Below are positions 21,798 through 35,410 of a stretch of 64,000 nucleotides of DNA, one piece after another. This stretch comes from Nemophila menziesii. Its lineage: Eukaryota > Streptophyta > Magnoliopsida > Boraginales > Hydrophyllaceae. The stretch lies in the NCBI GenBank assembly GCA_029959085.1, contig JARWIR010000176.1, positions 233,164 to 297,163 of the forward strand, written 5' to 3'. The translations under genes and the position numbers were made by a program. The notes under the pieces were generated by a model. That model did no database searches and was not told the origin of the DNA. It saw nothing but the letters and a program-made list of their open reading frames with translations. How positions within the stretch are numbered: position 1 is the first letter of the stretch; each line of letters opens with the position of its first letter.

Positions 21798-24533
21798 ATT
21801 TTTTAAGTATATTCCAATTATTATTTATGCTTAGTCTAAAAGTAAAGCATTTTGAATCAATAAACTAATAAAATAATAATATATGTAGCCTTATATACAA
21901 AATATAAATATGTTAGTAGATGATAAATATTAATTAAACATCATTATCACTAAAGTTATAATATGTTGTAAATTGTTATTTCAATATAGTAGTGTATAAT
22001 AATACTTAAAGAGATAGTTTTATAAAAATTACTGTAAAAATAAATAATATTATATTATATTTTCTTTTACTCTGACAAACATGTTATATAGACATTCTAG
22101 ACAATTATTTTATACTTTTTAAGAAAAAATATTGGATTCCATTCTTTGTAGGGCCCTCGAGGAATGGACAATACCTAGTATATATATATGTACTGAATAT
22201 TATAGTTGTGCAAATAACATATTTGATAATTTATCAAAGGCTCTGGCCTTTTTTTTATATATACCGACCGTTATGGTTAATAATTCTTTTTTTTCTTTAT
22301 CAGATGCCTCCATAAAGTATTGTATTTAATATATTTTTTATAATTATAAAAATTAAGGAAATTATTAAAGCACTAGTATATACATAATTAATTGATTTTT
22401 TTACTTAAATTGGAGTTAATAACGTATAAAGTCAAAAATTTCTTAACAAATCGTTTTTCCTCCTAAATGGTATTGAGTTTGTTTAATGTATTGAGTATGT
22501 TTATAATGGAGTTCATGTATAAAATAAGGTCCAAAAAATTTGTAAAAGAATTATCTCGTAAAAAGAAACCCGTAATGCTAAATCAGCAATGTAGCATAAG
22601 GCCCAAAGAGTTTATATAACTTATCTTGTAAAAAGAAGCCCACAATACTAAATAAGCCTTGAAACAGCAGTATAGCTATTTATGCAACCATATTGATCAC
22701 TAACACCTAAAAACTCAACCCTACATTATCAAAATGTTGAGTCTCCAAAACGCACCGCCTCCGCGCCTCCGCGCCTCCCTTATCCATTAATTTATCTATC
22801 TATACCTCTATATAAACCTCCACTGTAATAGTGGATATGTATAAGAGTATCTTTGTGTAAGCACAAACAAGCGTATATTTTTAATTACTAAGATCGATCG
22901 TCATGACATTTCACTTTATGTATGTTTTTCTTATCCTAATTTTATTTTTTATAGTTTGATTTTTAATTTTTGTAATTTAAGGGTGTTAGATAAGTGAATA
23001 TGTATATAAAAATTTTCAGATTGTATATTATTTAACTTACAAAAATAGATTTAATTTTGAGATTTACGAATAATTTTTTCCTTATGTACATTTCTAGATT
23101 GACTACATCTCAAAGAACTTCTCAAACAAACTGTGGTACCCCAAGGCTCGTTTGAAGTTGGATCGACCTCTTATGGAACCAGAGTAGCAAGTGGTAGTGA
23201 CAAGTTTACACCAGTATTATCAAACAATGCAGGAATTCTTGAGCTTTCATTTTCTGCCATGGAGGAGTTTAGTAGTTTAATTAGTTTACCCGAGCCACTA
23301 TGCTTTCAGAACATTCAGCACACCACCATTTTAGACAGCCGAGCCATTGAAGCATCTCGGGCAACTTGTGTAATGAAGATATTATTTTATTATAAATAAA
23401 AAATATATAATAATAATCATTATAGTGTAATTGGTTTTTTAATCAAATATATTTTATTTTTTATAAAGTATGGACTACACTATTAATTAAAATTTGTATT
23501 AGACAAATAGATGAGGTAACAAAAGATATACTTACCCCTAACTTATAAGTAAACTAGAATGCATATACTTTAATTAATGTGACTTTTTCACTAAGGAAAT
23601 ATGAATCATGTTGATCAAGTAGGTAATGTATTTCACGGAAGGTCCTCTAAAATAATTTAAAGTCATTGTCCTCGGCCTAGCGAGTTAGTGATTAGCAAAT
23701 ATATCTATATATTGTTATAATCTTAAATTAACAAGTTTACATTTACATGGTAATTGAGTAGTCTATGAAGAACAACCTATTCAATAGATCTACAAGAAAC
23801 CATGCGTTTAACTATAAACCCTCCCAATATACAAAGCATTTCAACTAAAATTAAAATTTAGTGCATGTACTTGAAAAATGTTGTGTTGGGTTTCTCCTAA
23901 ATTTATCTTCTAAATATATTTAAATGATAATAAGACTATTTCTGAAACAAATTCAATGATGCATAAATTTAAGATAAATATGATCAAAAGAGTTTTACCA
24001 TCTAACTAGTGTGCTCTTTGAATGGTTCAGTACCTTCGGGATTTTCAAACATTTGGACAAACCCCTCATGTAAGAGAAGGTCAACACAGTAATTTTATTA
24101 ATGTATCTTAAACATGTGTGAAACTTGTAGTATCTTAAAGTATCTACTTATTTTTATCTTTGTGTTGGGTTGTTTTTGGGTGAAACATGTGTTTGTGCGC
24201 CAAGATCATGATGAAAGAAGATACAACTTGAAATTGCATCACCATAAGAGAGAGATGATATGATTTTTGAAGTATTTTTATTGATTTTAAGTCTTATATT
24301 TTGTATATGTATATCTAAAAATTCAATCCTTTCCTTTTAACTAATATTTGTGGAGTAATATTTGAATTATAAAGTTTGGTTAACTATATGATCTTACATT
24401 AATCTTGATAGTATCTCTTATTATTGTTAATAATTTTATTAATATCTCTACATCAATCATTCTTACTACTATACACTTCTTTTTATTTTAATTTAAGAAT
24501 ATTTCACATTCTAGTTGTTTTAGTAATATTTCA
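21798..24533 (+). repeat. Tandem unit 9 (type f)
   Basis: The first kilobase is private, with GAGGAATGGAC near 22,160 and an 11-bp deletion in the 83-bp repeat near 22,585. From about 22.79 kb onward it copies unit 7. The C-rich stretch has an extra CGCCTCCG step at about 22,758-22,778. Landmarks: TATA box 22809, ORF-A 23133-23399, ORF-S 24114-24263. Confidence 0.95.
23103..23399 (+). CDS. ORF-A, open (unit 9)
   Basis: Same predicted peptide as unit 7, part of the 5,481-bp-offset duplication. Confidence 0.28.
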   Translation, partial: LHLKELLKQTVVPQGSFEVGSTSYGTRVASGSDKFTPVLSNNAGILELSFSAMEEFSSLISLPEPLCFQNIQHTTILDSRAIEASRATCVMKILFYYK

Positions 24534-27278
24534 ATTTTTTAAGTATGTTCCAATTATTTTTTATGCTTAGTCTAAAAGTAAAGCATTTTGAATCAATAAA
24601 CTAATAAAATAATAATATATGTAGCCTTATATACAAAATATAAATATGTTAGTAGATGATAAATATTAATTAAACATCATTATCACTAAAGCTATAATAT
24701 GTTGTAAATTGTTATTTCAATATACTAGTGTATAATAATACTTAAAGAGATAGTTTTATAAAAATTACTGTAAAAATGAATAATATTATATTATATTTTC
24801 TTTTACTTTGACAAACATGTTATATAGACATTCTAGACAATTATTTTATACTTTTTAAGAAAAAATGTTGGATTCCATTCTTTGTAGGGCCCTCTAGGTA
24901 TGGACAATACTTAGTATATATATGTATTGAGTATTATAGTTGTGCAAATAACTTATTTGATAATTTAATAAAGGCTCTTGCCTTTTTTTTATATATACCG
25001 ACCGTTATGGTTAATAATTCTTTTTTTTCTTTATCAGATGCATCCATAAAATATTGTATTTAATATATTATTTTATAATTATAAAAATTAAGGAAATTAT
25101 TAAAGCACTAATATATACATAATTAATTAATTTTTTTACTTAAATTGGAGTTAATAACATAAAAAGTCAAAAATTTCTTAACAAATCATTTTTCCTCCTA
25201 AATGGTATTGAGTTTGTTTAATGTATTGAGTATGTTTAGAATGGAGTTCATGTATAAAATGAGGTCCAAAAAATTTGTAAAACAATTATCTTGTAAAAAG
25301 AAACCCATAATGCTAAATCAGCCTTACAACATCAATGTAGCATAAGGCCCAAAGAGTTTATATAACTTATCTTGTAAAAAGAAGCACACAATACTAAATA
25401 AGTCTTGAAACAGCAGTATGGCTATTTATGCAACCATATTGATCACTATCACCTAAAAACTCAACCTACATTATCAAAACGTTGAGTCTCCAAAATGCAC
25501 CGCCTCCGCGCCTCCCTTATCCATTAATTTATCCATCCATACCTCTATATAAACCTCCACTGTAATAGTGGATATATATAAGAGTATCTTTGTGTAAGCA
25601 CAAACAAGCGTATATTTTTAATTAATAAGATCGATCGTCATGACATTTCACTTTAGGTATGTTTTTCTTATCCTAATTTTATTTTTAATAGTTTGATTTT
25701 TTATAACTGTAATTTAAGGTGTTAGATAAGTGAATATGTATATAAAAATTTTCAGATTGTATATTATTTAACTTACAAAAATAGATTTAATTTTGAGATT
25801 TAGGAATAATTTTTTCCTTATGTACATTTCTAGATTGACTACATCTCAAAGAACTTCTCAAACAAACTGTGGTACCCCAAGGCACGTTTGAAGTCGGTCG
25901 GATCGACCTCTTATGGAACCAGAATAGCAAGTGATAGTGACAAGTTTACACCAGAATTATCAAACAATGCAGGAATTCTTGAGCTTTCATTTTCTGCCAT
26001 GGAGGAGTTTAGTAGTTTAATTAATTTACGCGAGCCACTATGCTTTCAGAACACACCACCATTTTAGACAGCCGAGCCAATGAAGCATCTCGGGCAACTT
26101 GTGTAATGAAGATATTATTTTATTATAAATAAAAAATATATAATAATAGTTATTATAGTGTAATTGGTTTTTTAATAAAATATATTTTATTTTTTATAAA
26201 GTATGGACTACACTATTAATTAAAATTTGTAACAGACAAATAGATGAGGTAACAAAAGATATACTTACCCCTAACTTATAAGTAAACTAGAATGCATATA
26301 CTTTAATTAATGTGACTTTTTCACTAAGGAAATATGAATCATGTTGATCAAGTAGGTATTGTATTTCACAGAAGGTCCTCTAAAATCATTTAAAGTCATT
26401 GTCCTCGGCCTAGCGAGTTAGTGATGAACAAATATATCTATATATAGTTATACTCTTAAATTAACAAGTTTACATTTAAATGGTAATTGAGTCTAGTCTA
26501 TGAAGAACAACCTATTCAATATATCTACAAGAAACCATGCGTTTAACTATTAACCCTCCCAATATACAAAGTATTTCAACTAAAATTAAAATTTAGTGCA
26601 TGTACTTGAAAAATATTGTGTTGGGTTTCTCCTAAATTTATCTTCTAAATATATTTAAATGATAATAAGACTATTTCTGAAACAAATTCAATGATGCATA
26701 AATTTAAGATAAATATGATCAAAAGAGTTTTACCATCTAACTAGTGTGCTCTTTGAATGGTTCAGTACCTTCGGGATTTTCAAACATTTGGACAAACACC
26801 TCATCTCTTGGTGTGTAAGAGAAGGTCAACACAGTAATTTTATTAATGTATCTTAAACATGTGTGAAACATGTAGTATCTTAAACTATCTACTTATTTTT
26901 ATCTTTGTGTTGGGTGGTTTTTGGGTGAAACATGTGTTTGTGCGCCAAGATCATAATGAAAGAAGATACAACTTGAAATTGCATCACCATAAGAGAGAGA
27001 TGATATGATTTTTGAAGTATTTTTATTGATTTTGAGTCTTATATTTTGTATATGTATATCTAAAAATTCAATCCTTTACTTTTAACTGAAATTTGTGGAG
27101 TAATATTTGAATTATAAAGTTTGGTTAACTATATGATCTTACATTAATCTTGATAGTATCTCTTATTATTGTTAATAATTTTATTAATATCTCTACATCA
27201 ATCATTCTTACTACTATACACTTCTTTTAATTTTATTTTAAAAATATTTCACATTCTAGTTGTTTTAGTAACATTTCA
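24534..27278 (+). repeat. Tandem unit 10 (type g)
   Basis: Near-exact copy of unit 8 with the same two ORF-A lesions, so the lesions predate the duplication. It reads AAACTGTGG before the KpnI-like GGTACC where unit 8 reads AATCTGTGG. Landmarks: TATA box 25546, broken ORF-A 25869-26132, ORF-S 26859-27008. Confidence 0.95.
25839..26132 (+). pseudogene. ORF-A broken by two indels (unit 10)
   Basis: Both indels of unit 8 are present at the same places, showing that an already broken copy was duplicated. Confidence 0.4.
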
Positions 27279-29977
27279 ATTTTTTAAGTATATTCCAATT
27301 ATTATTTATGCTTAGTCTAAAAGTAAAGCATTTTGAATCAATAAACTAATAAAATAATAATATATGTAGCCTTATATACAAAATATAAATATGTTAGTAG
27401 ATGATAAATATTAATTAAACATCATTATCACTAAAGTTATAATATGTTGTAAATTGTTATTTCAATATAGTAGTGTATAATAATACTTAAAGAGATAGTT
27501 TTATAAAAATTACTGTAAAAATAAATAATATTATATTATATTTTCTTTTACTCTGACAAACATGTTATATAGACATTCTAGACAATTATTTTATAATTTT
27601 TAAGAAAAAATGTTGGATTCCATTCTTTGTAGGACCCTCGAGGCATGGACAATACCTAGTATATATATGTATTGAATATTATAGTTGTGCAAATAACTTA
27701 TTTGTTAATTAATCAAAGGATCTTGCCTTTAGTTTTTTATATATACCGACCGTTAAGGTTAATAATTCTTTTTTTTCTTTATCAGACGCATCCATAAAAT
27801 ATTGTATTTAATATATTTTTTTGTAATTATAGAAATTAAGGAATTTAATAACGTAAAATGTCAAAAATTTCTTAACAAATCGTTTTTCCTCCTAAATGGT
27901 ATTGAGTTTGTTTAATGTATTGAGTATGTTTATAATGGAGTTCATGTATAAAATAAGGTCCAAAAAATTTGTAAAAGAATTATCTTGTAAAAAGAAACCC
28001 ATAATGCTAAATCAGCCTTACAACATCAATGTAGCATAAGGCCCAAAGAGTTTATATAACTTATCTTGTAAAAAGAAGCCCACAATACTAAATAAGCCTT
28101 GAAACAGCAGTATGACTATTTATGCAACCATATTGATCACTAACACCTAAAAACTCAACCCTACATTATCAAAACGTTAAGTCTCCAAAACACACCGCCT
28201 CCGCGCCTCCCTTATCCATTAATTTATCCATCCATACCTCTATATAAACCTCCACTATAATAGTGGATATATATAAGAGTATCTTTGTGTAAGCACAAAC
28301 AAGCGTATATTTTTAATTACTAAGATCGATCGTCATGACATTTAACTTTAGGTATGTTTTTCTTATCCTAAATTTATTTTTTATAGTTTGATTTTTTATA
28401 ATTGTAATTTAAGGGTGTTATATAAGTGAATATGTATATAAAAATTTTCAGATTGTATATTATTTAACTAACAAAAATAGATTTAATTTTGAGATTTACG
28501 AACAATTTTTTCCTTATGTACATTTCTAGATTGACTACATCTCAAAGAACTTCTCAAACAAACTGTGGTACCCCAAGGCACGTTTGAAGTTGGATCAACG
28601 TCTTATGGAACCAGAGTAGCAAGTGGTAGTGACAAGTTTACACCAGAATTATCAAACAATGCAGGAATTCTTGAGTTTTCATTTTCTGCCATGGAGGAGT
28701 TTAGTAGTTTAATTAATTTACCCGAGCCACTATGCTTTCAGAACATTCAGCACACCACCATTTTAGACAGCCGAGCCATTGAAGCATCTCGGGCAACTTG
28801 TGTAATGAAGATATTATTTTATTATAAATACAAAATATGTAATAATAATCATCATAGTGTAATTGGTTTTTTAATAAAATATATTTTATTTTTTATAAAG
28901 TAGGGACTACACTATTAATTAAAATTTGTATTAGACAAATAGATGAGGTAACAAAAGATATACTTACCCCTAAATTACAAGTAAACTATAATGCATATAC
29001 TTTAATTAATGTGACTTTTTCACTAAGGAAATATGAATCATGTTGATCAAGTAGGTATTGTATTTCACGGAAGGTCCTCTAAAATCATTTAAGGTCATTG
29101 TCCTCGGCCTAGCGAGTTAGTGATGAACAAATATATCTATATATGGTTATTCTCTTAAATTAACAAGTTTACATTTACATGGTAATTGAGTCTAGTCTAT
29201 GAAGAACAACCTATTCAATAGATCTACAAGAAACCATGCGTTTAACTATTAACCCTCCCAATATAAAAAGCATTTCAACTAAAATTAAAATTTAGTCCAT
29301 GTACTTGAAAAATATTGTGTTGGGTTTCTCCTAAATTTATCTTCTAAATATATTTAAATGATAATAAGACTAATTCTGAAACAAATTCAATGATGCATAA
29401 ATTTAAGATAAATATGATCAAAAGAGTTCTACCATCTAACTAGTATACTCTTTGAATGGTTCAGTACCTTCGGGATTTTCAAACATTTGGACAAAACCCT
29501 CATCTCTTGGTGTGTAAGAGAAGATCAACACAGTACTTTTATTAATGTATCTTAAACATGTGTGAAAGATGTAGTATATTAAAGTATCTACTTATTTTTA
29601 TCATTGTGTTGGGTGGTTTTTGGGTGAAACATGTGTTTGTGCGCCAAGATCATGATGAAAGAAGATAAAACTTGAAATTCCATCACCATAAGAGAGAGAT
29701 GATATGATTTTTGAAGTATTTTTATTGATTCTGAGTCTTATATTTTGTATATGTATATCTAAAAATTCAATCCTTTCATTTTAACTAAAATTTGTGGAGT
29801 AATATTTGAATTATAAAGTTTGGTTAACTATATGATCTTACATTAATCTTGATAGTATCTCTTATTATTGTTAATAATTTTATTAATATCTCTACATCAA
29901 TTATTCTTACTACTATACACTTCTTTTTATTTTATTTTAAAAATATTTCACATTCTAGTTGTTTTAGTAACATTTCA
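27279..29977 (+). repeat. Tandem unit 11 (type a, hybrid head)
   Basis: The head (27279 to about 27,554) continues the sequence that follows type g, matching the start of unit 9. From 27,596 onward it is type a. The switch lies within about 40 bp. Landmarks: TATA box 28241, ORF-A 28565-28903, ORF-S 29558-29668 cut short by TAA as in units 1 and 16. Confidence 0.95.
28535..28903 (+). CDS. ORF-A, long form (unit 11)
   Basis: As in unit 1, TACAAAATATG replaces TAAAAAATATA after the core, so the frame reads on through AT-rich sequence to 112 codons from the GTG. The extension has no protein-like character. Confidence 0.28.
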   Translation, partial: LHLKELLKQTVVPQGTFEVGSTSYGTRVASGSDKFTPELSNNAGILEFSFSAMEEFSSLINLPEPLCFQNIQHTTILDSRAIEASRATCVMKILFYYKYKICNNNHHSVIGFLIKYILFFIK

Positions 29978-32720
29978 ATTTTTTAAGAATATTCCAATTA
30001 TTTTTTATGCTTAGTCTACAAGTAAAGCATTTTGAATCAATAAACTAATAAAATAATAATATATGTAGCCTTATATACAAAATATAAATATGTTAGTAGA
30101 TGATAAATATTAATTAAACATCATTATCACTAAAGATATAATATGTTGTAAATTGTTATTTCAATATAGTAGTGTATAATAATACTTAAAGAGATAGTTT
30201 AATAAAAATTACTGTAAAAATATATAATATTATATTATATTTTCTTTTACCTTGACAAACATGTTATATAGACATTCTAGACAATTATTTTATAATTTTT
30301 AAGAAAAAATGTTGGTTTCCATTCTTTGTAGGGCCCTCGAGGCATGGACAATACCTAGTATATATATGTATTGAATATTATAGTTTTACAAATAACTTAT
30401 TTGTTAATTTATCAAAGGCTCTTGCCTTTAGTTTTTTATATATACCGACCATTATGGTTAATAATTCTTTTTTTTCTTTATCAGATGCATCCATAAAATA
30501 TTGTATTTAATATATTTTTTTATAATTATAAAAATTAAGGAATTTATTAAAGCACTAATATATACATAATTAATTAATTTTTTTACTTGAATTGGAGTTA
30601 ATAACGTAAAATGTCTTCCCAAATCGTTTTTCTTCCTAAATGGTATTGAGTTTGTTTAATGTATTGAGTATGTTTATAATGGAGTTCATGTATAAAATAA
30701 GGTCCAAAAAATTTGTTAAAGAATTATCTTGCAAAAAAGAAACCCATAATGCTAAATCAGCCTTACAACATCAATGTAGCATAAGGCCCAAAGAGTTTGT
30801 ATAACTTATCTTGTAAAAAGAAGCCCACAATACTAAATAAGCCTTGAAACAGCGGTATGTCTATTTATGCAACCATATTGATCACTAACACCTAAAAACT
30901 CAACCCTACATTATCAAAACATTGAGTCTCCAAAACGAACCGCCTCGGCGCCTCCCTTATCCATTAATTTATCCATCCATACCTCTATATAAACCTCCAC
31001 TGTACTAGTGGATATATATAAGAGTATCTTTGTGTAAGCACAAACAAGCATATATTTTTAATTACTAAGATCGATCGTCATGACATTTCACTTTAGGTAT
31101 GTTTTTCTTATCCTAATTTGATTTTTTATAGTTTGATTTTTTATAATTGTAATTTAAGGGTGTTAGATAAGTGAATATGTATATAAAAATTTTCAGATTG
31201 TATATTTTAACTTACAAAAATAGATTTAATTTTGAGATTTACGAACAATTTTTTCCTTATGTACATTTCTTGATTGACTACATCTCAAAGAACTTCTCAA
31301 ACAAACTGTGGTATCCCAAGGCACGTTTGAAGTTGGATAGACCTCTTATGGAACCAGAGTAGCAAGTGGTAGTGACAAGTTTACACCAGAATTATCAAAC
31401 AATGCAGGAATTCTTGAGCTTTCATTTTCTGTCATGGAGGAGTTTAGTAGTTTAATTAATTTACCCGAGCCACTATGCTTTCAGAACATTCAGCACACCA
31501 CCATTTTAGACAGCCGAGCCATTGAAGCATCTCGGGCAACTTGTGTAATGAAGATATTATTTTATTATAAATAAAAAATATATAATAATACTCATTATAG
31601 TGTAATTGGGTTTTTAATAAAATATATTTTATTTTTTATAAAGTAGGGACTACACTATTAATTAAAATTTGTATTAGACAAATAGATGAGGTAACAAAAG
31701 ATATACTTACCCCTAACTTATAAGTAAACTAGAATGCATATACTTTAATTAATGTTACTTTTTCACTAAGGAAATATGAATCATGTTTATCAAGTAGGTA
31801 TTGTATTACAAGGAAGGTCCTTTAAAATCATTTAAAGTCACTGTCCTCGGCCTAGCGAGTTAGTGATGAACAAATATATCTATATATAGTTATACTCTTA
31901 AATTAACAAGTTTACATTTACATGGTAATTGAGTCTAGTCTATGAAGAACAACCTATTCCATAGATCTACAAGAAACCATGCGTTTAACTATTAACCCTC
32001 CCAATATACAAAGCATTTCAACTAAAATTAAAATTTAGTGCATGTACTTGAAAAATATTGTGTTGGGTTTCTCCTAAATTTATCTTCTAAATATATTTAA
32101 ATGATAATAAGACTATTTCTGAAACAAATTCAATGATGCATAAATTTAAGATAAATATGATGAAAAGAGTTTTACCATCTAACTAGTGTGCTCTTTGAAT
32201 GGTTCAGTAACTTCGGGATTTTCAAACATTTGGACAAACCCCTCGTCTCTTGGTGTCTAAGAGAAGGTCAACACAGTAATTTTATTAATATATCTTAAAC
32301 ATGTGTGAAACATGTAGTATCTTAAAGTATCTACTTATTTTTATCTTTGTGTTGGGTGGTTTTTGGGTGAAACATGTGTTTGTGCGCCAAGATCATGATG
32401 AAAGAAGATACAACTTGAAATTGCATCACCATAAGAGAGAGATGATATGATTTTTGAAGTATTTATATTGATTTTGAGTCTTATATTTTGTATATGTATA
32501 TCTAAAAATTCCATCCTTTCCTTTTAATTGAAATTTGTGGAGTAATATTTGAATTATAAAGTTTGGTTAACTATATGATCTTACATTAATCTTGATAGTA
32601 TCTCTTATTATTGTTAATAATTTTATTTATATCTCTACATCAATCATTCTTACTACTATACACTTCTTTTTATTTTATTTTAAAAATATTTCACATTCTA
32701 GTTGTTTTAGTAACATTTCA
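29978..32720 (+). repeat. Tandem unit 12 (b/c recombinant)
   Basis: Its left part carries type b marks (GTTGGTTTCC near 30,311; ATGTCTTCCC at 30,611). Its right part carries type c marks (ATTTGTTAAAG from 30,711; GGTATCCC; TAG in ORF-A). The changeover lies between 30,634 and 30,714. Landmarks: TATA box 30986, broken ORF-A 31308-31574, ORF-S 32301-32450. Confidence 0.96.
31278..31574 (+). pseudogene. ORF-A broken by stop (unit 12)
   Basis: Carries the type c TAG (31338-31340), GGTATCCC and the lost acceptor, which places exon 2 of this recombinant unit on the c side. Confidence 0.35.
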
Positions 32721-33968
32721 ATCTTTTAAGAATATTCCAATTATTTTTTATGCTTAGTCTAAAAGTAAAGCATTTTGAATCAATAAACTAATAAAATAAT
32801 AATATATGTAGCCTTATATACAAAATATAGATATGTTAGTAGATGATAAATATTAATTAAACATCATTATCATTAAAGCTATAATATGTTGTAAATTGTT
32901 ATTTCAATATAGTAGTGTATAATAATACTTAAAGAGATAGTTTTATAAAAATTACTGTAAAAATGAATAATATTATATTATATTTTCTTTTACATTGACA
33001 AACATGTTATATAGACATTCTAGACAATTATTTTATACTTTTTAAGAAAAAATGTTGGATTCCATTCTTTGTAGGGCCCTCGAGGCATGGAAAATACTTA
33101 GTATATATATGTATTGAATATTATAGTTGTGCAAATAACTTATTTGATAATTTAATAAAGGCTCTTGCCTTTTTTTATATATACCGACCGTTATGGTTAA
33201 TAATTCTTTTTTTCTTAATCAGATGCATCCATAAAATATTGTATTTAATATATTTTTTTATAATTATAAAAATTAAGGAAATTATTAAAGCACTAATATA
33301 TACATAATTAATTAATTTTTTTACTTAAATTGGATTTAATAACGTAAAAAGTCAAAAATTTCTTAACAAATTTTTTTTCCTCCTAAATGGTATTGAGTTT
33401 GTTTAATGTATTGAGTATGTTTATAATGGAGTTCATGTATAAAATAAGGTCCAAAAAATTTGTAAAAGATTTATCTTGTAAAAAGAAACCCATAATGCTA
33501 AATCAGCCTTACAACATCAATGTAGCATAAGGCCCAAAGAGTTTATATAACTTATCTTGTAAAAAGAAGCCCACAATACTAAATAAGCCTTGAAACAGCA
33601 GTATGGCTATTTATACAACCATATTGATCACTAACACCTAAAAACTCAACCCTACATTATCCATCCATACCTCTATATAAACCTCCACTGTAATAGTGGA
33701 TATATATAAGAGTATCTTTGTGTAAGCACAAACAAGCGTATATTTTTAATTACTAAGATCGATCGTCATGACATTTCACTTTTCGTAGGTTTTTCTTATC
33801 CTAATTTTATTTTTTATAGTTTGATTTTTTTATTTTTGTAATTTAAGGGTGTTAGATAACTGAATATGTATATAAAAAATTTCAGAATGTATATTATTTA
33901 ACTTACAAAAATAGATTTAATTTTGAGATTTACGAACAATTTTTTCCTTATGCACATTTATAGATTGA

Positions 33969-34265
33969 CTACATCTCAAAGAACTTCTCAAACAAACTGT
34001 GGTACCCCAAGGCACGTTTGAAGTTGGATCGACCTCTTATGGAACCAGAGTAGCAAGTGGTAGTGACAAGTTTACACCAGAATTATCAAACAATGCAGGA
34101 ATTCTTGAGCTTTCATTTTCTGCCATGGAGGAGTTTAGTAGTTTAATTAATTTACCCGAGCCACTATACTTTCAGAACATTCAGCACACCACCATTTTAG
34201 ATAGCCGAGCCATTGAAGTATCTCGGGCAACTTGTGTAATGAAGATATTATTTTATTATAAATAA
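33969..34265 (+). CDS. ORF-A, open (unit 13)
   Basis: Type h form: Cys to Tyr (CTATACTTT), silent GAC to GAT, and Ala to Val (GAAGTATCT). Acceptor ATAG, donor TC/GTAGGT. Confidence 0.28.
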   Translation, partial: LHLKELLKQTVVPQGTFEVGSTSYGTRVASGSDKFTPELSNNAGILELSFSAMEEFSSLINLPEPLYFQNIQHTTILDSRAIEVSRATCVMKILFYYK

Positions 34266-34990
34266 AAAATATATAATAATAATCATTATAGTGTAATTGG
34301 TTTTTTAATAAAATATATTTTATTTTTTATAAAGTATGGACTACACTATTAATTAAAATTTGTATTAGACAAATAGATGAGGTAACAAAAGATATACTTA
34401 CCCCTAACTTATAAGTAAGCTTGAATGCATATACTTTAATTAATGTGACTTTTTCACTAAGGAAATATGAATCATGTTGATCAAGTAGGTATTGTATTTC
34501 ACGGAAGGTCCTCTAAAATCATTTAAAGTCATTGACCTCGGCCTAGCGAGTTAGTGATGAACAAATATATCTATATATAGTTATAATCTTAAATTAACAA
34601 GTTTACATTTACATGGTAATTGAGTCTAGTCTATGAAGAACAACCTATTCAATAGATCTACAAGAAACCATGCGTTTAACTATTAACCCTCCCAATATAC
34701 AAAGCATTTCAACTAAAATTAAAATTTAGTGCATGTACTTGAAAAATATTGTGTTGGGTTTCTCCTAAATTTATCTTCTAAATATATTTAAATGATAATA
34801 AGACTATTTCTGAAACAAATTCAATGATGCATAAATTTAAGATAAATATGATCAAAAGAGTTTTACAATCTAACTAGTGTGCTCTTTGAATGGTTCAGTA
34901 ACTTCGGATTTTCAAACATTTGGACAAACCCCTCGTCTCTTGGGGTGTAAGATAAGGTCAACACAGTAATTTTATTAATATATCTTAAAC

Positions 34991-35140
34991 ATGTCTGAAA
35001 CATGTAGTATCTTAAAGTATCTACTTATTTTTATCTTTGTGTTGGGTGGTTTTTGGGTGAAACATCTGTTTGTGCGCCAAGATCATGATGAAAGAAGATA
35101 CAACATGAAATTGCATCACCATAAGAGAGAGATGATATGA
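34991..35140 (+). CDS. ORF-S, 49 codons (unit 13)
   Basis: Type h-j form, with the second residue Cys to Ser (ATGTCT) and Leu to Met (AACATGAAA). Val to Leu (CATCTG) is shared only with unit 19 (51407-51556). Confidence 0.22.
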   Translation: MSETCSILKYLLIFIFVLGGFWVKHLFVRQDHDERRYNMKLHHHKREMI

Positions 35141-35410
35141 TTTTTGAAGTATTTATATTGATTTTGAGTCTTATATTTTGTATATGTATATCTAAAAATT
35201 CCATCCTTTCCTTTTAACTAAAATTTGTGGAGTAATATTTGAATTCTAAAGTTTGGTTAACTATATGATCTTACATTAATCTTGATAGTATCTCTTATTA
35301 TTGTTAATAATTTTATTAATATCTCTACATCAATCATTCTTACTACTATACACTTCTTTTTATTTTATTTTAAAAACATTTCACATTCTAGTTGTTTTAG
35401 TAACATTTCA

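Larger units (their letters stand above)
32721..35410 (+). repeat. Tandem unit 13 (type h, 58-bp deletion)
   Basis: Matches unit 19 (offset 16,416) except for a 58-bp deletion ending at about 33,661. It removes the C-rich stretch and joins two TTATCCA copies. Landmarks: TATA box 33674, ORF-A 33999-34265, ORF-S 34991-35140. Confidence 0.95.

Noticed and set aside
22132..22329. A 65-codon + strand frame in unit 9
   Set aside because: Opened by private indels in an AT-rich part. The equivalent sequence is closed in nearly all other units.
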